This document shows positions 22,765 to 33,251 of a stretch of DNA of 64,000 nucleotides, in pieces. The position numbers and the translations under genes are program-made. This stretch comes from Enterobacteriaceae endosymbiont of Donacia crassipes (GTDB lineage Bacteria > Pseudomonadota > Gammaproteobacteria > Enterobacterales > Enterobacteriaceae). Position 1 is the stretch's first letter. Each line of letters opens with the position of its first letter. The notes under the pieces were generated by a model that had not been told where the DNA came from, ran no database searches, and worked only from the letters and a program-made list of their open reading frames with translations. Where the stretch lies: the NCBI RefSeq assembly GCF_012569785.1, contig NZ_CP046202.1, positions 109,409-173,408 on the forward strand. The letters are read 5' to 3'.

Positions 22765-22902
22765 AAATATTACCTTTTAAAAATTTAACCAAATTTTTAA
22801 ATAAATATTAATTTATATTAAAAATATTTTAATTATAAATTAATATATTATAGTATATAATATATTAATTATACAGTATTTAATTAAATTAAATGTCATA
22901 TA

Positions 22903-23826
22903 ATGAGTCATATTCCAGTTTTATTAAAAGAATCTATTAATAGTTTAAATATTAAAAAAAATGGAACGTATATAGATGCTACATATGGTTGTGGAGGACA
23001 TACAAAATTAATTTTATCTAAATTAAGTAATCAAGGGAAAATTTATGCTATAGATCGTGATATAAAAACATTATTAAAACATAAAATTTTAGATAAAAGA
23101 ATTATTTATATTAATGATAGTTTTTCAAATTTACAAAAATTATTTAATAACAAAATAAGTATAATAGATGGTATATTATTTGATTTAGGTATTTCTTCAT
23201 TTCAATTAGATAATCCTAAAAGAGGTTTTTCTTATATGTTTAATGGACCATTAGATATGCGTATAAATCAGAATGAAAAAATGACTGCCTATGATTTATT
23301 AAGTCATATAAATGTAAAAAAATTATCAGAAATATTAAAAATATATGGTGAAGAAAAATATCATAAAAAAATAGCATATAATATAAAAAAATATATATCT
23401 AATAATAAATTAAATAGTACACATGATTTATCATCTGTAATTTCTATGGTTAGTAAAAAAAATAGATTTAAACATCCAGCAAAAAGATCTTTTCAAGCTA
23501 TAAGAATTTTTTTAAATAAAGAAATAGAAGAATTAAAAAAAGGATTAAATATTTCATTAAAATTATTAAAAAAAGGAGGAATTATATCAATAATTAGTTT
23601 TCATTCTACAGAAGATAGAATTATAAAATTATTTATGAAAAAACATAGTTCTTATCAAAATCAAATTAATAAATTACCTTTAACAGAAAAACAGATAAAG
23701 TTTTTTTATTCTAAAGATATAAAATTAACATTAAAAATTATTGGTAAAATTTTTCCTAAAAAAAATGAAATTTTAAAAAATTTAAGATCTAGAAGTGCAA
23801 TATTACGTGTTGCACAAAAAATATAA
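22903..23826 (+). CDS. rsmH: 16S rRNA (cytosine-1402-N4)-methyltransferase
   Basis: RsmH (MraW) methylates C1402 in the ribosomal decoding centre. The SAM-binding segment DATYGCGGHTKLIL, the LFDLGISSFQLDNPKRGFS segment and the C-terminal ISFHSTEDRIIK are conserved. The length is 307 residues (E. coli 313). It opens the murein cluster. In E. coli ftsL and ftsI follow; here only 54 bases separate it from murE. Confidence 0.97.
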   Translation: MSHIPVLLKESINSLNIKKNGTYIDATYGCGGHTKLILSKLSNQGKIYAIDRDIKTLLKHKILDKRIIYINDSFSNLQKLFNNKISIIDGILFDLGISSFQLDNPKRGFSYMFNGPLDMRINQNEKMTAYDLLSHINVKKLSEILKIYGEEKYHKKIAYNIKKYISNNKLNSTHDLSSVISMVSKKNRFKHPAKRSFQAIRIFLNKEIEELKKGLNISLKLLKKGGIISIISFHSTEDRIIKLFMKKHSSYQNQINKLPLTEKQIKFFYSKDIKLTLKIIGKIFPKKNEILKNLRSRSAILRVAQKI

Positions 23827-23880
23827 AAAATAATAATTTTAGTATAAATGTAATAATTTATTTATATTAAGGACTTATCA

Positions 23881-25386
23881 TTGAATCTTCCTTTATTTAG
23901 TTTACAAAAACTATTAAGTAATTATATTAAACATAATTTAATAAAAAATATTTTGATAAATAAAATTGTTTTAGATAGTAGAAAAATTGAAGGTAAAAAT
24001 TGTTTATTTATAGCAATTAAAGGATATAAATATGATGGTAAAAATTTTATAACACAAGCTATATTAAAAGGAGCAATAGCAATATTAACATATTCTGATA
24101 AAAAAATATTACCTTATACCATAAAAGTAAAAAATAATATACCTATTATCTATTTACCAAATTTACGCAAACAAATTTCATATCTTGCAGGTATATTATA
24201 TAATCATCCAAGTAAAAAAATTCCCATTATAGGAATCACTGGAACTAATGGAAAAACAAGTATAACACATTTTTTAATGCAATGGATTAAATTATTAGGT
24301 TATAAACCTGCTATTTTAAGTACTATAGGAAATGGTTTTTATAAAAATTTAATTAAAACAAATAATACAACTGATTCTGCTATAGAAATACAATCTACAT
24401 TAAAAAAATTTATAGATAAAAAAGCAAATATTGTAATTATGGAAGTTTCATCACATGGATTAGATCAATTTAGAGTAGCTAATATAATATTTTCTATTGG
24501 TGTTTTTACAAATTTAACAAGAGATCATTTAGATTATCACATTAATATGAAAAATTATGAATTATCTAAATGGAAATTTTTTTCTACTCATAAAATAAAA
24601 AAAAAAATTATAAATATTGATGATAATATAGGATTAAAATGGTGTAAAAAATTATCAAATGTTACAGTTATTACTACTAAATCAAAAAATTTATTATATA
24701 AATCAAATTTATTTATATATATAAAAAAAATAATTTATTTATCTAATTATACTATTATTAAATTTAATTCTATTTGGGGAAATGGAAAAATAAAAACAAA
24801 TTTAATAGGTCAATTTAATGTAATAAATATTATATTATGTATGGCTACATTATTAAATTTAAATTTTCCTTTAAAAAAATTAATAAAAACAGTTTCAAAA
24901 ATTTTTCCTATTCAAGGAAGAATGCAAAAAATTTTTTTTAAAAAAAAATATACTAATATAATAATTGATTATGCTCATACTCCTGATGCACTTAAAAATG
25001 TATTATTAACCATTAAATTAAACATTAAAGGAAAAATATGGTGTATCTTCGGATGTGGAGGAGAAAGAGATATAGGAAAAAGACAAATAATGGGATATAT
25101 AGCTACAAAATATGCTGATATTATAATTTTAACTACTGATAATCCTAGAAAAGAAAACATTAATAATATTATTAATGATATAAAAAAAGGATGTATTACA
25201 TTAAAAAATGTTTATATTATTTTAAATAGAATTAAAGCTATTTCTTATGCAATATCTCATTCATCTAGAATAGATACTATTTTAGTCGCTGGTAAAGGTC
25301 ATGAAAATTATCAAATTATAGGTAATAAAATTTTTAATTATTCAGATTTTAATGCTATTCAAAAAATTTTAAGAAAGAAAAAATGA
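23881..25386 (+). CDS. murE: UDP-MurNAc-L-Ala-D-Glu:meso-diaminopimelate ligase
   Basis: MurE adds meso-diaminopimelate to the murein precursor. The P-loop ITGTNGKTS, the MEVSSHGLDQ motif and the diaminopimelate-specific DNPR motif (in TTDNPRKE) are present. The start is a TTG, chosen because it follows an AAGG site at 8 bases and gives the normal N-terminal length; the next ATG would remove the substrate-binding domain. The length is 501 residues (E. coli 495). Its stop overlaps the murF start (ATGA). Confidence 0.96.
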   Translation: MNLPLFSLQKLLSNYIKHNLIKNILINKIVLDSRKIEGKNCLFIAIKGYKYDGKNFITQAILKGAIAILTYSDKKILPYTIKVKNNIPIIYLPNLRKQISYLAGILYNHPSKKIPIIGITGTNGKTSITHFLMQWIKLLGYKPAILSTIGNGFYKNLIKTNNTTDSAIEIQSTLKKFIDKKANIVIMEVSSHGLDQFRVANIIFSIGVFTNLTRDHLDYHINMKNYELSKWKFFSTHKIKKKIINIDDNIGLKWCKKLSNVTVITTKSKNLLYKSNLFIYIKKIIYLSNYTIIKFNSIWGNGKIKTNLIGQFNVINIILCMATLLNLNFPLKKLIKTVSKIFPIQGRMQKIFFKKKYTNIIIDYAHTPDALKNVLLTIKLNIKGKIWCIFGCGGERDIGKRQIMGYIATKYADIIILTTDNPRKENINNIINDIKKGCITLKNVYIILNRIKAISYAISHSSRIDTILVAGKGHENYQIIGNKIFNYSDFNAIQKILRKKK

Positions 25387-26753
25387 ATAAATTAATTAGT
25401 TTAAAAAAAATATCACAAGTAATAAATGGTAAATTAATTGGTAATAATATTAAAATATTAAATTATTCTATAAATAGTAAAAAAATTAAACAAAATTGTA
25501 TTTTTATTGCTATATGTGGAAATAAATTTGACGGACATCATTTTATTAATGATGCCATTAAAAATGGAGCATCAGCTATATTAGTACATAAATATATAAA
25601 TACTAATATTCCTCAAATTATTGTATTAAATACAACTATAGGATTAGCTAAATTAGGTTTATGGAAAAGAATGCAATTTAAACATAGTGTAATTGGTATT
25701 ACTGGATCATCTGGCAAAACATCAGTTAAAGAAATGACTGTATCTATTTTAAAGAATAAAAATAAAACTATTTTTACTAAAAAAAATATGAATAATCATA
25801 TTGGTGTACCTTTAACTTTAATAAAGTTAAAAAATAAATATAAGTATGCAGTAATTGAAATAGGAGGAAATCAAATTAATGATATTTCTTATATTGCTAA
25901 TTTAGTAAAACCTAATATTGCATTAATTAATAATATATCAGAATCACATTTAGAAGGTTTTAAATCTTTAAAAAATATTATTAAAAATAAAAGTGATATT
26001 TTTAAATATTTAAAAAATAAAGGAACTGCAGTTATTAATTATGATGATAAAAATCAAAAAAAAATTTTTGAAAAATTAAATAAAGATAGTAATATCTTAA
26101 CTTTTTCTTTACAAAATAGTAAAGCAGATTTTTTTGCTAAAAATATAATTATTTTACCTAATAAAATTACATTTTTATTAATTTCTCCTATAGGTAAAAT
26201 ATTAATTACATTATTTCTTATTGGTGGAGGAATACATAATATTAATAATGCATTAGCATCAGCAACATTATCATTTTCTGTAGGATCTACTTTAAAAGAT
26301 ATAGCAATTGGATTAAAAAATTTTAAATCTATTAAAGGAAGAATGTATCCAATTATTATTGATAATAATAAACTTATTATAAATGATACTTATAATGCAA
26401 ATCCAAATTCAGTAAATATAGCTATCAATATTTTAGAAAATTTTTCTGGTAAAAAAATTTTGGTTATTGGTGATATGTTAGAATTAGGTGTTTATACTAT
26501 TTTTTATCATAAAAAAATAAAAGAATTAATTTTAAAATCTAATATAGATTATGTTTTTAGTATTGGTAAGTATAGTTATTATTGTACTAAAAATAATATA
26601 AAAGCACAACATTGTTTTTATAAAAATATACTAGTAGAGAAATTATTTTTAATGATTAAAAATTTTAATAATTATACTATTTTGTTTAAAGGGTCACGTA
26701 AAAATAAAATAGAAATATTAATTGAAATGTTATTGGAGAAATTAAAATGTTAA
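25383..26753 (+). CDS. murF: UDP-MurNAc-tripeptide:D-Ala-D-Ala ligase
   Basis: MurF adds D-Ala-D-Ala to finish the pentapeptide. The P-loop ITGSSGKTSVKEM, the LTLIKLKN and EIGGNQINDI segments and NDTYNANPNS are conserved. The length of 456 residues is normal. It overlaps both neighbours by a few bases, so murE, murF and mraY look translationally coupled. Confidence 0.96.
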   Translation: MNKLISLKKISQVINGKLIGNNIKILNYSINSKKIKQNCIFIAICGNKFDGHHFINDAIKNGASAILVHKYINTNIPQIIVLNTTIGLAKLGLWKRMQFKHSVIGITGSSGKTSVKEMTVSILKNKNKTIFTKKNMNNHIGVPLTLIKLKNKYKYAVIEIGGNQINDISYIANLVKPNIALINNISESHLEGFKSLKNIIKNKSDIFKYLKNKGTAVINYDDKNQKKIFEKLNKDSNILTFSLQNSKADFFAKNIIILPNKITFLLISPIGKILITLFLIGGGIHNINNALASATLSFSVGSTLKDIAIGLKNFKSIKGRMYPIIIDNNKLIINDTYNANPNSVNIAINILENFSGKKILVIGDMLELGVYTIFYHKKIKELILKSNIDYVFSIGKYSYYCTKNNIKAQHCFYKNILVEKLFLMIKNFNNYTILFKGSRKNKIEILIEMLLEKLKC

Positions 26754-27829
26754 TAATACTGTTTACTTATTTTAAAAATTATTTAAAATATGTAAATTTT
26801 TTTTTTATAAATTTTAAAATACGTTCTATAATGACATTTATAACATCATTTAGTATTACATTTTTTTTAATTCCAATTTTTATTAATTATTTTTATAAAA
26901 AAAAAATTTCTCAAATAATTAGAAAAAATGGTCCAATTACACATTTTGCTAAAAAAAAAACCCCTACTATGGGAGGGATTATTATATTACTATCTATCTT
27001 TATTTCTGTAATTCTTTGGTCAGATTTATCTAATAAATATATTTTATATATATTATTTATAACATTTTTATATTCTATAATTGGTTTTATAGATGATTTT
27101 TATAAAATTATTTTAAAAAATTCAATAGGATTGACTGCATATAAAAAAATTTTTTTACAATCAATTGTTAATATTTTTTTTATATTATTTATATTAATAA
27201 ATAATAAAAAAGAGTTATATATACAATTTATTATACCTTTTACACATAAAATTATTAAATATAATTTAAATATTATTTTATATATAATAATATATTATTT
27301 TATTATAATAATAATTAGTAATTCTGTAAATTTAACTGATGGGTTAGATGGTTTAGCAATTATGCCTATTATTTTTATTTCATTAGGTTTAACTTGCTTA
27401 TCCTATTTTACAGGAAATGTATATTTTTCTAAATATTTTAATTTTGTTTATATAAAAAATTCTACAGAATTAATAATTATTTGTTTATCTATAGTTGGTT
27501 CTGGATTAGCATTTTTATGGTATAATGCATATCCTGCAAAAATTTTTATGGGAGATGTAGGTTCATTATCTTTAGGTTGCATGATCTCAATAATTGCAAT
27601 TTTTATAAAACAAGAATTCTTATTTCTTATAATGTGTGGTATATTTATTATTGAATCAATTTCTGTTATTATTCAGTTAATAAAATTTAAATATACGAAA
27701 AAAAGATTTTTTTTAATGGCTCCTTTGCATCATCATTATGAATTACAAGGGATTTTAGAACCTTGTATTATTATTAGATTTTGGATTATTTCATTAATAT
27801 TAATATTGTTTACTTTTATAATAATATAA
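26747..27829 (+). CDS. mraY: phospho-MurNAc-pentapeptide transferase
   Basis: MraY moves the phospho-MurNAc-pentapeptide onto undecaprenyl phosphate, making lipid I in the inner membrane. The 360-residue protein is very hydrophobic with about ten membrane segments. The signature loops are intact: KKTPTMGG, the aspartates in FIDDFYK and NLTDGLDGLA, FMGDVGSLSLG, and MAPLHHHYELQG. Confidence 0.96.
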   Translation: MLIILFTYFKNYLKYVNFFFINFKIRSIMTFITSFSITFFLIPIFINYFYKKKISQIIRKNGPITHFAKKKTPTMGGIIILLSIFISVILWSDLSNKYILYILFITFLYSIIGFIDDFYKIILKNSIGLTAYKKIFLQSIVNIFFILFILINNKKELYIQFIIPFTHKIIKYNLNIILYIIIYYFIIIIISNSVNLTDGLDGLAIMPIIFISLGLTCLSYFTGNVYFSKYFNFVYIKNSTELIIICLSIVGSGLAFLWYNAYPAKIFMGDVGSLSLGCMISIIAIFIKQEFLFLIMCGIFIIESISVIIQLIKFKYTKKRFFLMAPLHHHYELQGILEPCIIIRFWIISLILILFTFIII

Positions 27830-27848
27830 TATTTGACAACATACGAAA

Positions 27849-29192
27849 ATGAATAAAAAAATACTTATTATAGGTTTAGGTATAACAGGTATATCTTGTT
27901 TAAGATTTTTATTAAAAAAAAAAATTATCCCAACTGTTATGGATGAACGTAATGATTCTTACTTACTAAAAAAAATACCTTTATATGTACCATATCATCT
28001 TGGTTCTTTAAATAAGAATTGGATACTTAATTCTCAATTAATTATTTTAAGTCCCGGTATATCAATATTTAATAATTTAATATTAAAAGCTCAAAAAAAA
28101 AATATTGAAATTATAGGAGATATGGAATTATTTGCTCGTTATAATACTACTCCTCTAATAGCTATAACAGGTACTAATGGTAAAAGCACTGTAACTAATA
28201 TGATTACTAATATTATGAAAAAAAATAATTTTCAGGTTAGTATTGGAGGTAATACTGGATATCCAGTAATGGATCTTTTATCTTTTAAAAAAGATTTTTA
28301 TATTTTAGAAATATCTAGTTTCCAATTAGAAACAGTTAAAAAATTAAATATATATATTGCTATAATTTTAAATATTTCACAAGATCACATGGATAGATAT
28401 CCTTTAGGTATTGAACAGTACCGTAATTTTAAATTACGTATTTATAAAAATGCCGATATTTGCATATATAATGCTGATGATATATTATGTTATCCTAAAA
28501 AATTTTATAATGAGAAAAAATATATTACATTTGGTAAATTTTTAGGCACATATAATTTATTTTTTAGTAAAAAAAATATTTATTTAAAAATAAATAATAA
28601 AAAAATATTTAATTTTAATAAAACTAAATTAATTGGCATCCATAATTATTTAAATTTTTTAGCTGTATTAGCTGTCACAGATATATTAAAAATTTCTAAA
28701 AAAAATTTTTTTAAAGAAATTAATAATTATAAAAATATGGATCATATATTACAAATTATTCATAAAGAAAATGGAGTAACTTGGATTAATGATTCAAAAT
28801 CAACTAATATTAGTAGTACAAAAGCTGCTTTAGAGTATTTACATAGAAAAAAAAGAATTTGGTTATTTTTAGGAGGTTATGACAAAAATTGTAACTTATC
28901 TTTATTAAAAAAATATTTACAAAAAAAAAATAATATAAAAATTCTTTGTTTTGGTAAATTAAGCGAAAAAATATTACCTATTTTCCCTCGAGCAATAATA
29001 GTAAAAACAATACATGAAGGAGTAAAAAAAATTATTAAATTAGTAAAATTTGGAGATATTGTATTATTATCTCCAGCATGTTCTAGTATTGATCAATTTA
29101 AAAATTTTAAACATCGTGGAAATGAATTTATTAAAATAGTAAAAAAAATACATAAATATACATATACTTCTGTAAAAAAATTTATAATTTAA
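27849..29192 (+). CDS. murD: UDP-MurNAc-L-alanine:D-glutamate ligase
   Basis: MurD adds D-glutamate to UDP-MurNAc-L-alanine. The P-loop ITGTNGKSTVTNM, the LEISSFQLE motif, NISQDHMDRY and the C-terminal LLSPACSSIDQFKNF are all present. The length is 447 residues (E. coli 438). In E. coli ftsW follows; here the next gene, murG, begins 27 bases later. Confidence 0.96.
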   Translation: MNKKILIIGLGITGISCLRFLLKKKIIPTVMDERNDSYLLKKIPLYVPYHLGSLNKNWILNSQLIILSPGISIFNNLILKAQKKNIEIIGDMELFARYNTTPLIAITGTNGKSTVTNMITNIMKKNNFQVSIGGNTGYPVMDLLSFKKDFYILEISSFQLETVKKLNIYIAIILNISQDHMDRYPLGIEQYRNFKLRIYKNADICIYNADDILCYPKKFYNEKKYITFGKFLGTYNLFFSKKNIYLKINNKKIFNFNKTKLIGIHNYLNFLAVLAVTDILKISKKNFFKEINNYKNMDHILQIIHKENGVTWINDSKSTNISSTKAALEYLHRKKRIWLFLGGYDKNCNLSLLKKYLQKKNNIKILCFGKLSEKILPIFPRAIIVKTIHEGVKKIIKLVKFGDIVLLSPACSSIDQFKNFKHRGNEFIKIVKKIHKYTYTSVKKFII

Positions 29193-29219
29193 ATATTTTA
29201 AATATTAAATTTTAATAAA

Positions 29220-30283
29220 ATGAAAAAAAAAATTCTTATAGTAGCTGGAGGTACTAGGGGACATATCAATCCAGCTTTAAATATAGCATATATTTTAAAA
29301 AATAAAGGTTGGGAAGTACGTTGGTTAGGAACAGATTCTAGGATGGAAGCACAAATTATTCCTAAAAAAAATATACATATTTATTTAATAAAATTTTATA
29401 GATTTAAAAACAAAAATATATTTTTTCAATCATTTTTACTATTATTAAATTAATAATATCAACTTATAAATCTATTTTAATTTATAAAAAATATAAACCA
29501 CATATAATACTAACAATGGGTAGTTATATTTCAGGACCTAGTGGATTAGCAGCATGGTTATGTCGGATACCGTTAGTAATACATGAACAAAATAATGTTT
29601 CCGGTATGACAAATAAAATTTTATATAAAATAGCAACTAAAACTATGCAAGCATATCCTAATACATTTACTAATGCTATATTGGTAGGTAATCCCTTAGA
29701 TTGTAATATTATTAAATTATCTTTATATAAAAAAAAATTTTTTGAAATTCACAAACCAATTCATTTATTAATTACAGGAGGAAGTCAAGGAGCACATATA
29801 ATAAATAAAATAGGTGTAAATCTAGCTAAAATTTTAAAAAATAAAATATTTATTTTACATCAAGTAGGGAAAGGTAATTTTAAAAAAATATTTTGTAAAT
29901 ATAAAAAATATAATATTATTAGTAATATCATTATTAAAGAATATATACAAGATATTCATAAAGCATATGAATGGGCTGATATAATCATATGTAGGTCAGG
30001 AGCTATGACTGTTAGTGAGATTACTGCAATAGGGCTACCTGCTATTTTTATACCTTTTCAACATAAAGACAAACAACAATATTTTAATGCAATATATTTA
30101 AAAAATATAGGAATAGCTAAAATTTTTGAACAAAATAATATAAATTATAATAAAATTGCTAATTTAATATTAAATCTTAATAAAAATCAAATTATAAACA
30201 TGATAAATAAAACTTGTAGTTTATCTATAATTAATTCTACAGAATTAATTTATGAAGAATTAAATAAAATAAAAATTAATTAA
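29220..30283 (+). pseudogene. murG: murG (lipid II synthase), disrupted by a one-base frame change
   Basis: MurG adds GlcNAc to lipid I on the inner face of the membrane. The first 77 codons (29220-29453) match the MurG N-terminus through RWLGTDSRMEA and then stop. The rest continues in the -1 frame, open from 29408 and running to 30283, with GSYISGPSGLAAW, GGSQGAH and the donor-binding IICRSGAMTVSEI and PFQHKDKQQY. Adding one base between about 29405 and 29453, for example in the T6 run at 29421-29426, restores one full-length protein of about 355 residues. The glycine loop also reads GGTRGH instead of GGTGGH (Arg13). Either the gene is decaying, or the read lost a base in a homopolymer, or slippage rescues it. 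Confidence 0.9.
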
Positions 30284-30309
30284 TATTTAAATTCAAATAT
30301 ATAAAAAAT

Positions 30310-31767
30310 ATGTCTAGTATAATAAATTTTCAAAAAATACCAAAAATGAGAAATATTAATCATATATATTTAATTGGTATTGGTGGTTCTGGCATGGGAG
30401 GAATCGCAAAAATTTTAGTAAAACAGGGATTTAGAGTTAGTGGTTCAGATTTAATTTCTAATTTTATTACAAAAAATTTAATTTCATTAGGTATTAATAT
30501 TTATTTCGAACATAAAATTAAAAATATTACAAATAATATAGATCTTATTGTTAAATCTAGTGCTATTAAAAATAATAATCCAGAATTAGTTATTGCAAAA
30601 AAATTAAATATTACTATAATTAGTAGAGTACAAATGTTAGTAGAATTGATGAAATTTTACTATGGAATTACCATTACAGGTACACATGGTAAAACTACAA
30701 CTACAGCTATGATTTATGAAATATACAGATTATCTGGATTAGATCCTACATTTATAAATGGGGGGATCTTAAAATTTTCTAAAGAATATGCTTATTTAGG
30801 TTCTGGCAAATATTTTATTACAGAAGCAGATGAGAGTGATAAATCATTTTTATATTTAAAACCAACTATTAATATAATAACAAATATTGAAAATGAACAT
30901 TTAGATTGTTATAAAAATAACATAGAGGTTTTAAAAAAAACATTTTTAAAATTTTTAAAAAAAATACCATTTTATGGTTGCATAATTATTTGTATAGATA
31001 ATATTAATAATTATGATTTAATAAAAAAAAATAAATTTAATATTAAACAAAATATTATTACATATGGTTTTAATAAAAATGCTGATATACAATTATATAA
31101 TTACAAACAAATTGGTTATAAAAGTCAATTTTATATATTAGAAAAAAAAACATATTTATCTTTTAAAATTAACTTAAGTATTCCTGGATATCATAATGCA
31201 TTAAATGCAACAGCAGCATTTGCTACTGCAAAATTTAATAATTTAAATAATAAAATTATTTTAAAATCATTAAAAAATTTTCATGGAATTATACGAAGAT
31301 TTGATATTTTAGGTACAATTTATCTTAAAAAAAAAATATCATGCCAATGTAATGTATTAATTATTAATGATTATGGACATCATCCAACTGAAATAAACGT
31401 AACTATAAATACAGCACGTAAAATATGGCCAAATAAAAAATTAATAATGGTTTTTCAACCTCATCGTTATTCAAGAACCAAAAATTTATTAGATGAATTT
31501 ATTAAAGTATTATCTAAAGTTGATAAATTATTTTTATTAAAAGTTTATTCAGCAGGAGAAAATTTTATCAAAAATTCTGATAGTAAATTTTTATCTAAAA
31601 AGATAAATGAATTAGGTATTATTATTTCTCAATATATAAAATTAACAGATTATTATAGTATTACACATTATATTTTTTCTAAATTAGAAGGGAATGAAAT
31701 ATTAATTTTTCAAGGAGCTGGTGATATTAATAATTTATCATCATTTTTTATAAAAAATAAATTCTAA
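30310..31767 (+). CDS. murC: UDP-N-acetylmuramate:L-alanine ligase
   Basis: MurC adds the first amino acid of the murein stem peptide. The N-terminal GIGGSGMGGIA, the P-loop GTHGKTTTTAM, EADESDKSFL and the C-terminal NDYGHHPTEI and FQPHRYSRT are conserved. The length is 485 residues (E. coli 491). The segment usually reading GTGRRFD is GIIRRFD here. Confidence 0.95.
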   Translation: MSSIINFQKIPKMRNINHIYLIGIGGSGMGGIAKILVKQGFRVSGSDLISNFITKNLISLGINIYFEHKIKNITNNIDLIVKSSAIKNNNPELVIAKKLNITIISRVQMLVELMKFYYGITITGTHGKTTTTAMIYEIYRLSGLDPTFINGGILKFSKEYAYLGSGKYFITEADESDKSFLYLKPTINIITNIENEHLDCYKNNIEVLKKTFLKFLKKIPFYGCIIICIDNINNYDLIKKNKFNIKQNIITYGFNKNADIQLYNYKQIGYKSQFYILEKKTYLSFKINLSIPGYHNALNATAAFATAKFNNLNNKIILKSLKNFHGIIRRFDILGTIYLKKKISCQCNVLIINDYGHHPTEINVTINTARKIWPNKKLIMVFQPHRYSRTKNLLDEFIKVLSKVDKLFLLKVYSAGENFIKNSDSKFLSKKINELGIIISQYIKLTDYYSITHYIFSKLEGNEILIFQGAGDINNLSSFFIKNKF

Positions 31768-31808
31768 AACAAAAAATATTAAATTAATTAATAAGTTTTA
31801 TTTTAAAT

Positions 31809-32732
31809 ATGTCTAATAAAATAGTTGTTTTATTTGGAGGTAGTTCTCTAGAAAGAGAAATATCTTTAAAATCTGGTAAATCAATTTTAAATACTTTAAA
31901 AAAATCAGGAATTAATGTTATTGGAATAGATCCTATTACTTTCCCATTATTATATTTAAAAAAATATGGATTTAAAAAAGCTTTTATAGCTTTACATGGC
32001 AAAGGAGGTGAAGATGGAACTGTGCAAGGAATATTAGAGTATTTAAATATTCCTTATACTGGAAGTGGGATATTATCTTCAGCAATAACTATAAATAAAT
32101 TTTTAACAAAAATTATTTGGAAAGAGCATGGATTACCTATTATTTATCCATATTTTCTATTAAATAAAAAAGATTTTATTAAAAAAAATTATTTAACGAT
32201 AGAAAAAAAAATTTTACAAATAACATTACCTGTTATTATCAAACCCAATTGTAATGGATCTAGTTTAGGTATTTTTAAAGTTAATCATATGGATAATTTA
32301 TTTAATATACTAGAAAAATCATTCGTATATGATAATAATCTTTTAATTGAAAAATATGTAAAAGGAACAGAATATACAGTAGGAATATTAAATAATAAAA
32401 TATTACCTCCTATTAAAATAGGATATTCAAATATTTTTTATGATTATCAATCTAAATATTATTTAAATACTACTAAATATTTTTGTCCTAGTGGTTTAAA
32501 TAAAAATAAAGAAAAAGAGTTAGAAGATATAATTTTGAAAGCTTGGAAAGTTTTAAACTGTAGAGCATGGGGGAGAATTGATGTGATTTTAGATGAAAAA
32601 AAAAATTTTCGATTATTAGAAATAAATAGTATTCCAGGAATGACACCAAAAAGTTTATATCCTATAGCAGCACAAAAGGCAGGATTATCCTTTTATAATT
32701 TAATTATTAAAATTTTATCTTTAACTAAATAA
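31809..32732 (+). CDS. ddlB: D-alanine:D-alanine ligase
   Basis: Ddl makes the D-Ala-D-Ala dipeptide used by MurF. The ATP-grasp features are visible: GGSSLEREISL with the catalytic glutamate, ALHGKGGEDGTVQG, KPNCNGSSLGI, WGRIDVI and LEINSIPGMTPKSL. The length is 307 residues (E. coli DdlB 306). Its place after murC identifies it as ddlB rather than ddlA. Confidence 0.95.
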   Translation: MSNKIVVLFGGSSLEREISLKSGKSILNTLKKSGINVIGIDPITFPLLYLKKYGFKKAFIALHGKGGEDGTVQGILEYLNIPYTGSGILSSAITINKFLTKIIWKEHGLPIIYPYFLLNKKDFIKKNYLTIEKKILQITLPVIIKPNCNGSSLGIFKVNHMDNLFNILEKSFVYDNNLLIEKYVKGTEYTVGILNNKILPPIKIGYSNIFYDYQSKYYLNTTKYFCPSGLNKNKEKELEDIILKAWKVLNCRAWGRIDVILDEKKNFRLLEINSIPGMTPKSLYPIAAQKAGLSFYNLIIKILSLTK

Positions 32733-32765
32733 AATTTTAATAATTTTATATAAAAAATTTTATAT

Positions 32766-33251
32766 TTAATTATTTGCTATTTTAATAAATTTTTCTATTG
32801 TTAAACGTAATTTTGTTGAACTTTTTTTTGAAACATGAAGTAATAAGTTAGCACTAAATTTACTTAATATATTTTTTTTTAATTCTGTTTTTTTTTTTTT
32901 TAAATTTTTTTTTGAAAAAATAGGATTAATTTTAATATCTATTTTCTTTAAAGAAGGAATAACATATTTTTTTACGTAAAATAAAATATTTGATTTTTCA
33001 GATAATAATCTGAACATAGAACTAGCATTATTTGTTTCTATGATTAAAATATTATTTTTTACATTTTTAATATTATACCAATTATGTAATTTTATTGGTA
33101 AATATTTTTTGATAATTTTATTAATTTTTATTAGAATATTTGTATGTATATATATTTTATATAGTATTTTTGTATAAGATGAATAATATTTTTGTTGAAA
33201 AAATTTATTAATTAATAATAATTTATTATTACGCATATTTTTTTTATCCAT
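32766..33251 (-). CDS. DUF721 / DciA-like protein
   Basis: This 161-residue basic protein is not easily recognised. Its centre (about residues 38-110) has the layout of the DUF721/DciA family: a hydrophobic helix, then a tryptophan followed by a strand pattern NILIIETNNASSMFRLL, a helix and a final strand IDIKINP. Position agrees, since in several gammaproteobacteria a DUF721 gene lies next to secA in the opposite direction. DciA proteins help load the replicative helicase DnaB in bacteria lacking DnaC. The C-terminus is a lysine-rich tail with no known motif. The family call is inference from pattern and place. Confidence 0.55.
   Translation of the reverse strand: MDKKNMRNNKLLLINKFFQQKYYSSYTKILYKIYIHTNILIKINKIIKKYLPIKLHNWYNIKNVKNNILIIETNNASSMFRLLSEKSNILFYVKKYVIPSLKKIDIKINPIFSKKNLKKKKTELKKNILSKFSANLLLHVSKKSSTKLRLTIEKFIKIANN

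Noticed and set aside
24598..24608. Long A run within murE as a slippage site
   Set aside because: The frame is intact through it, and similar A runs are common in all genes of the window.
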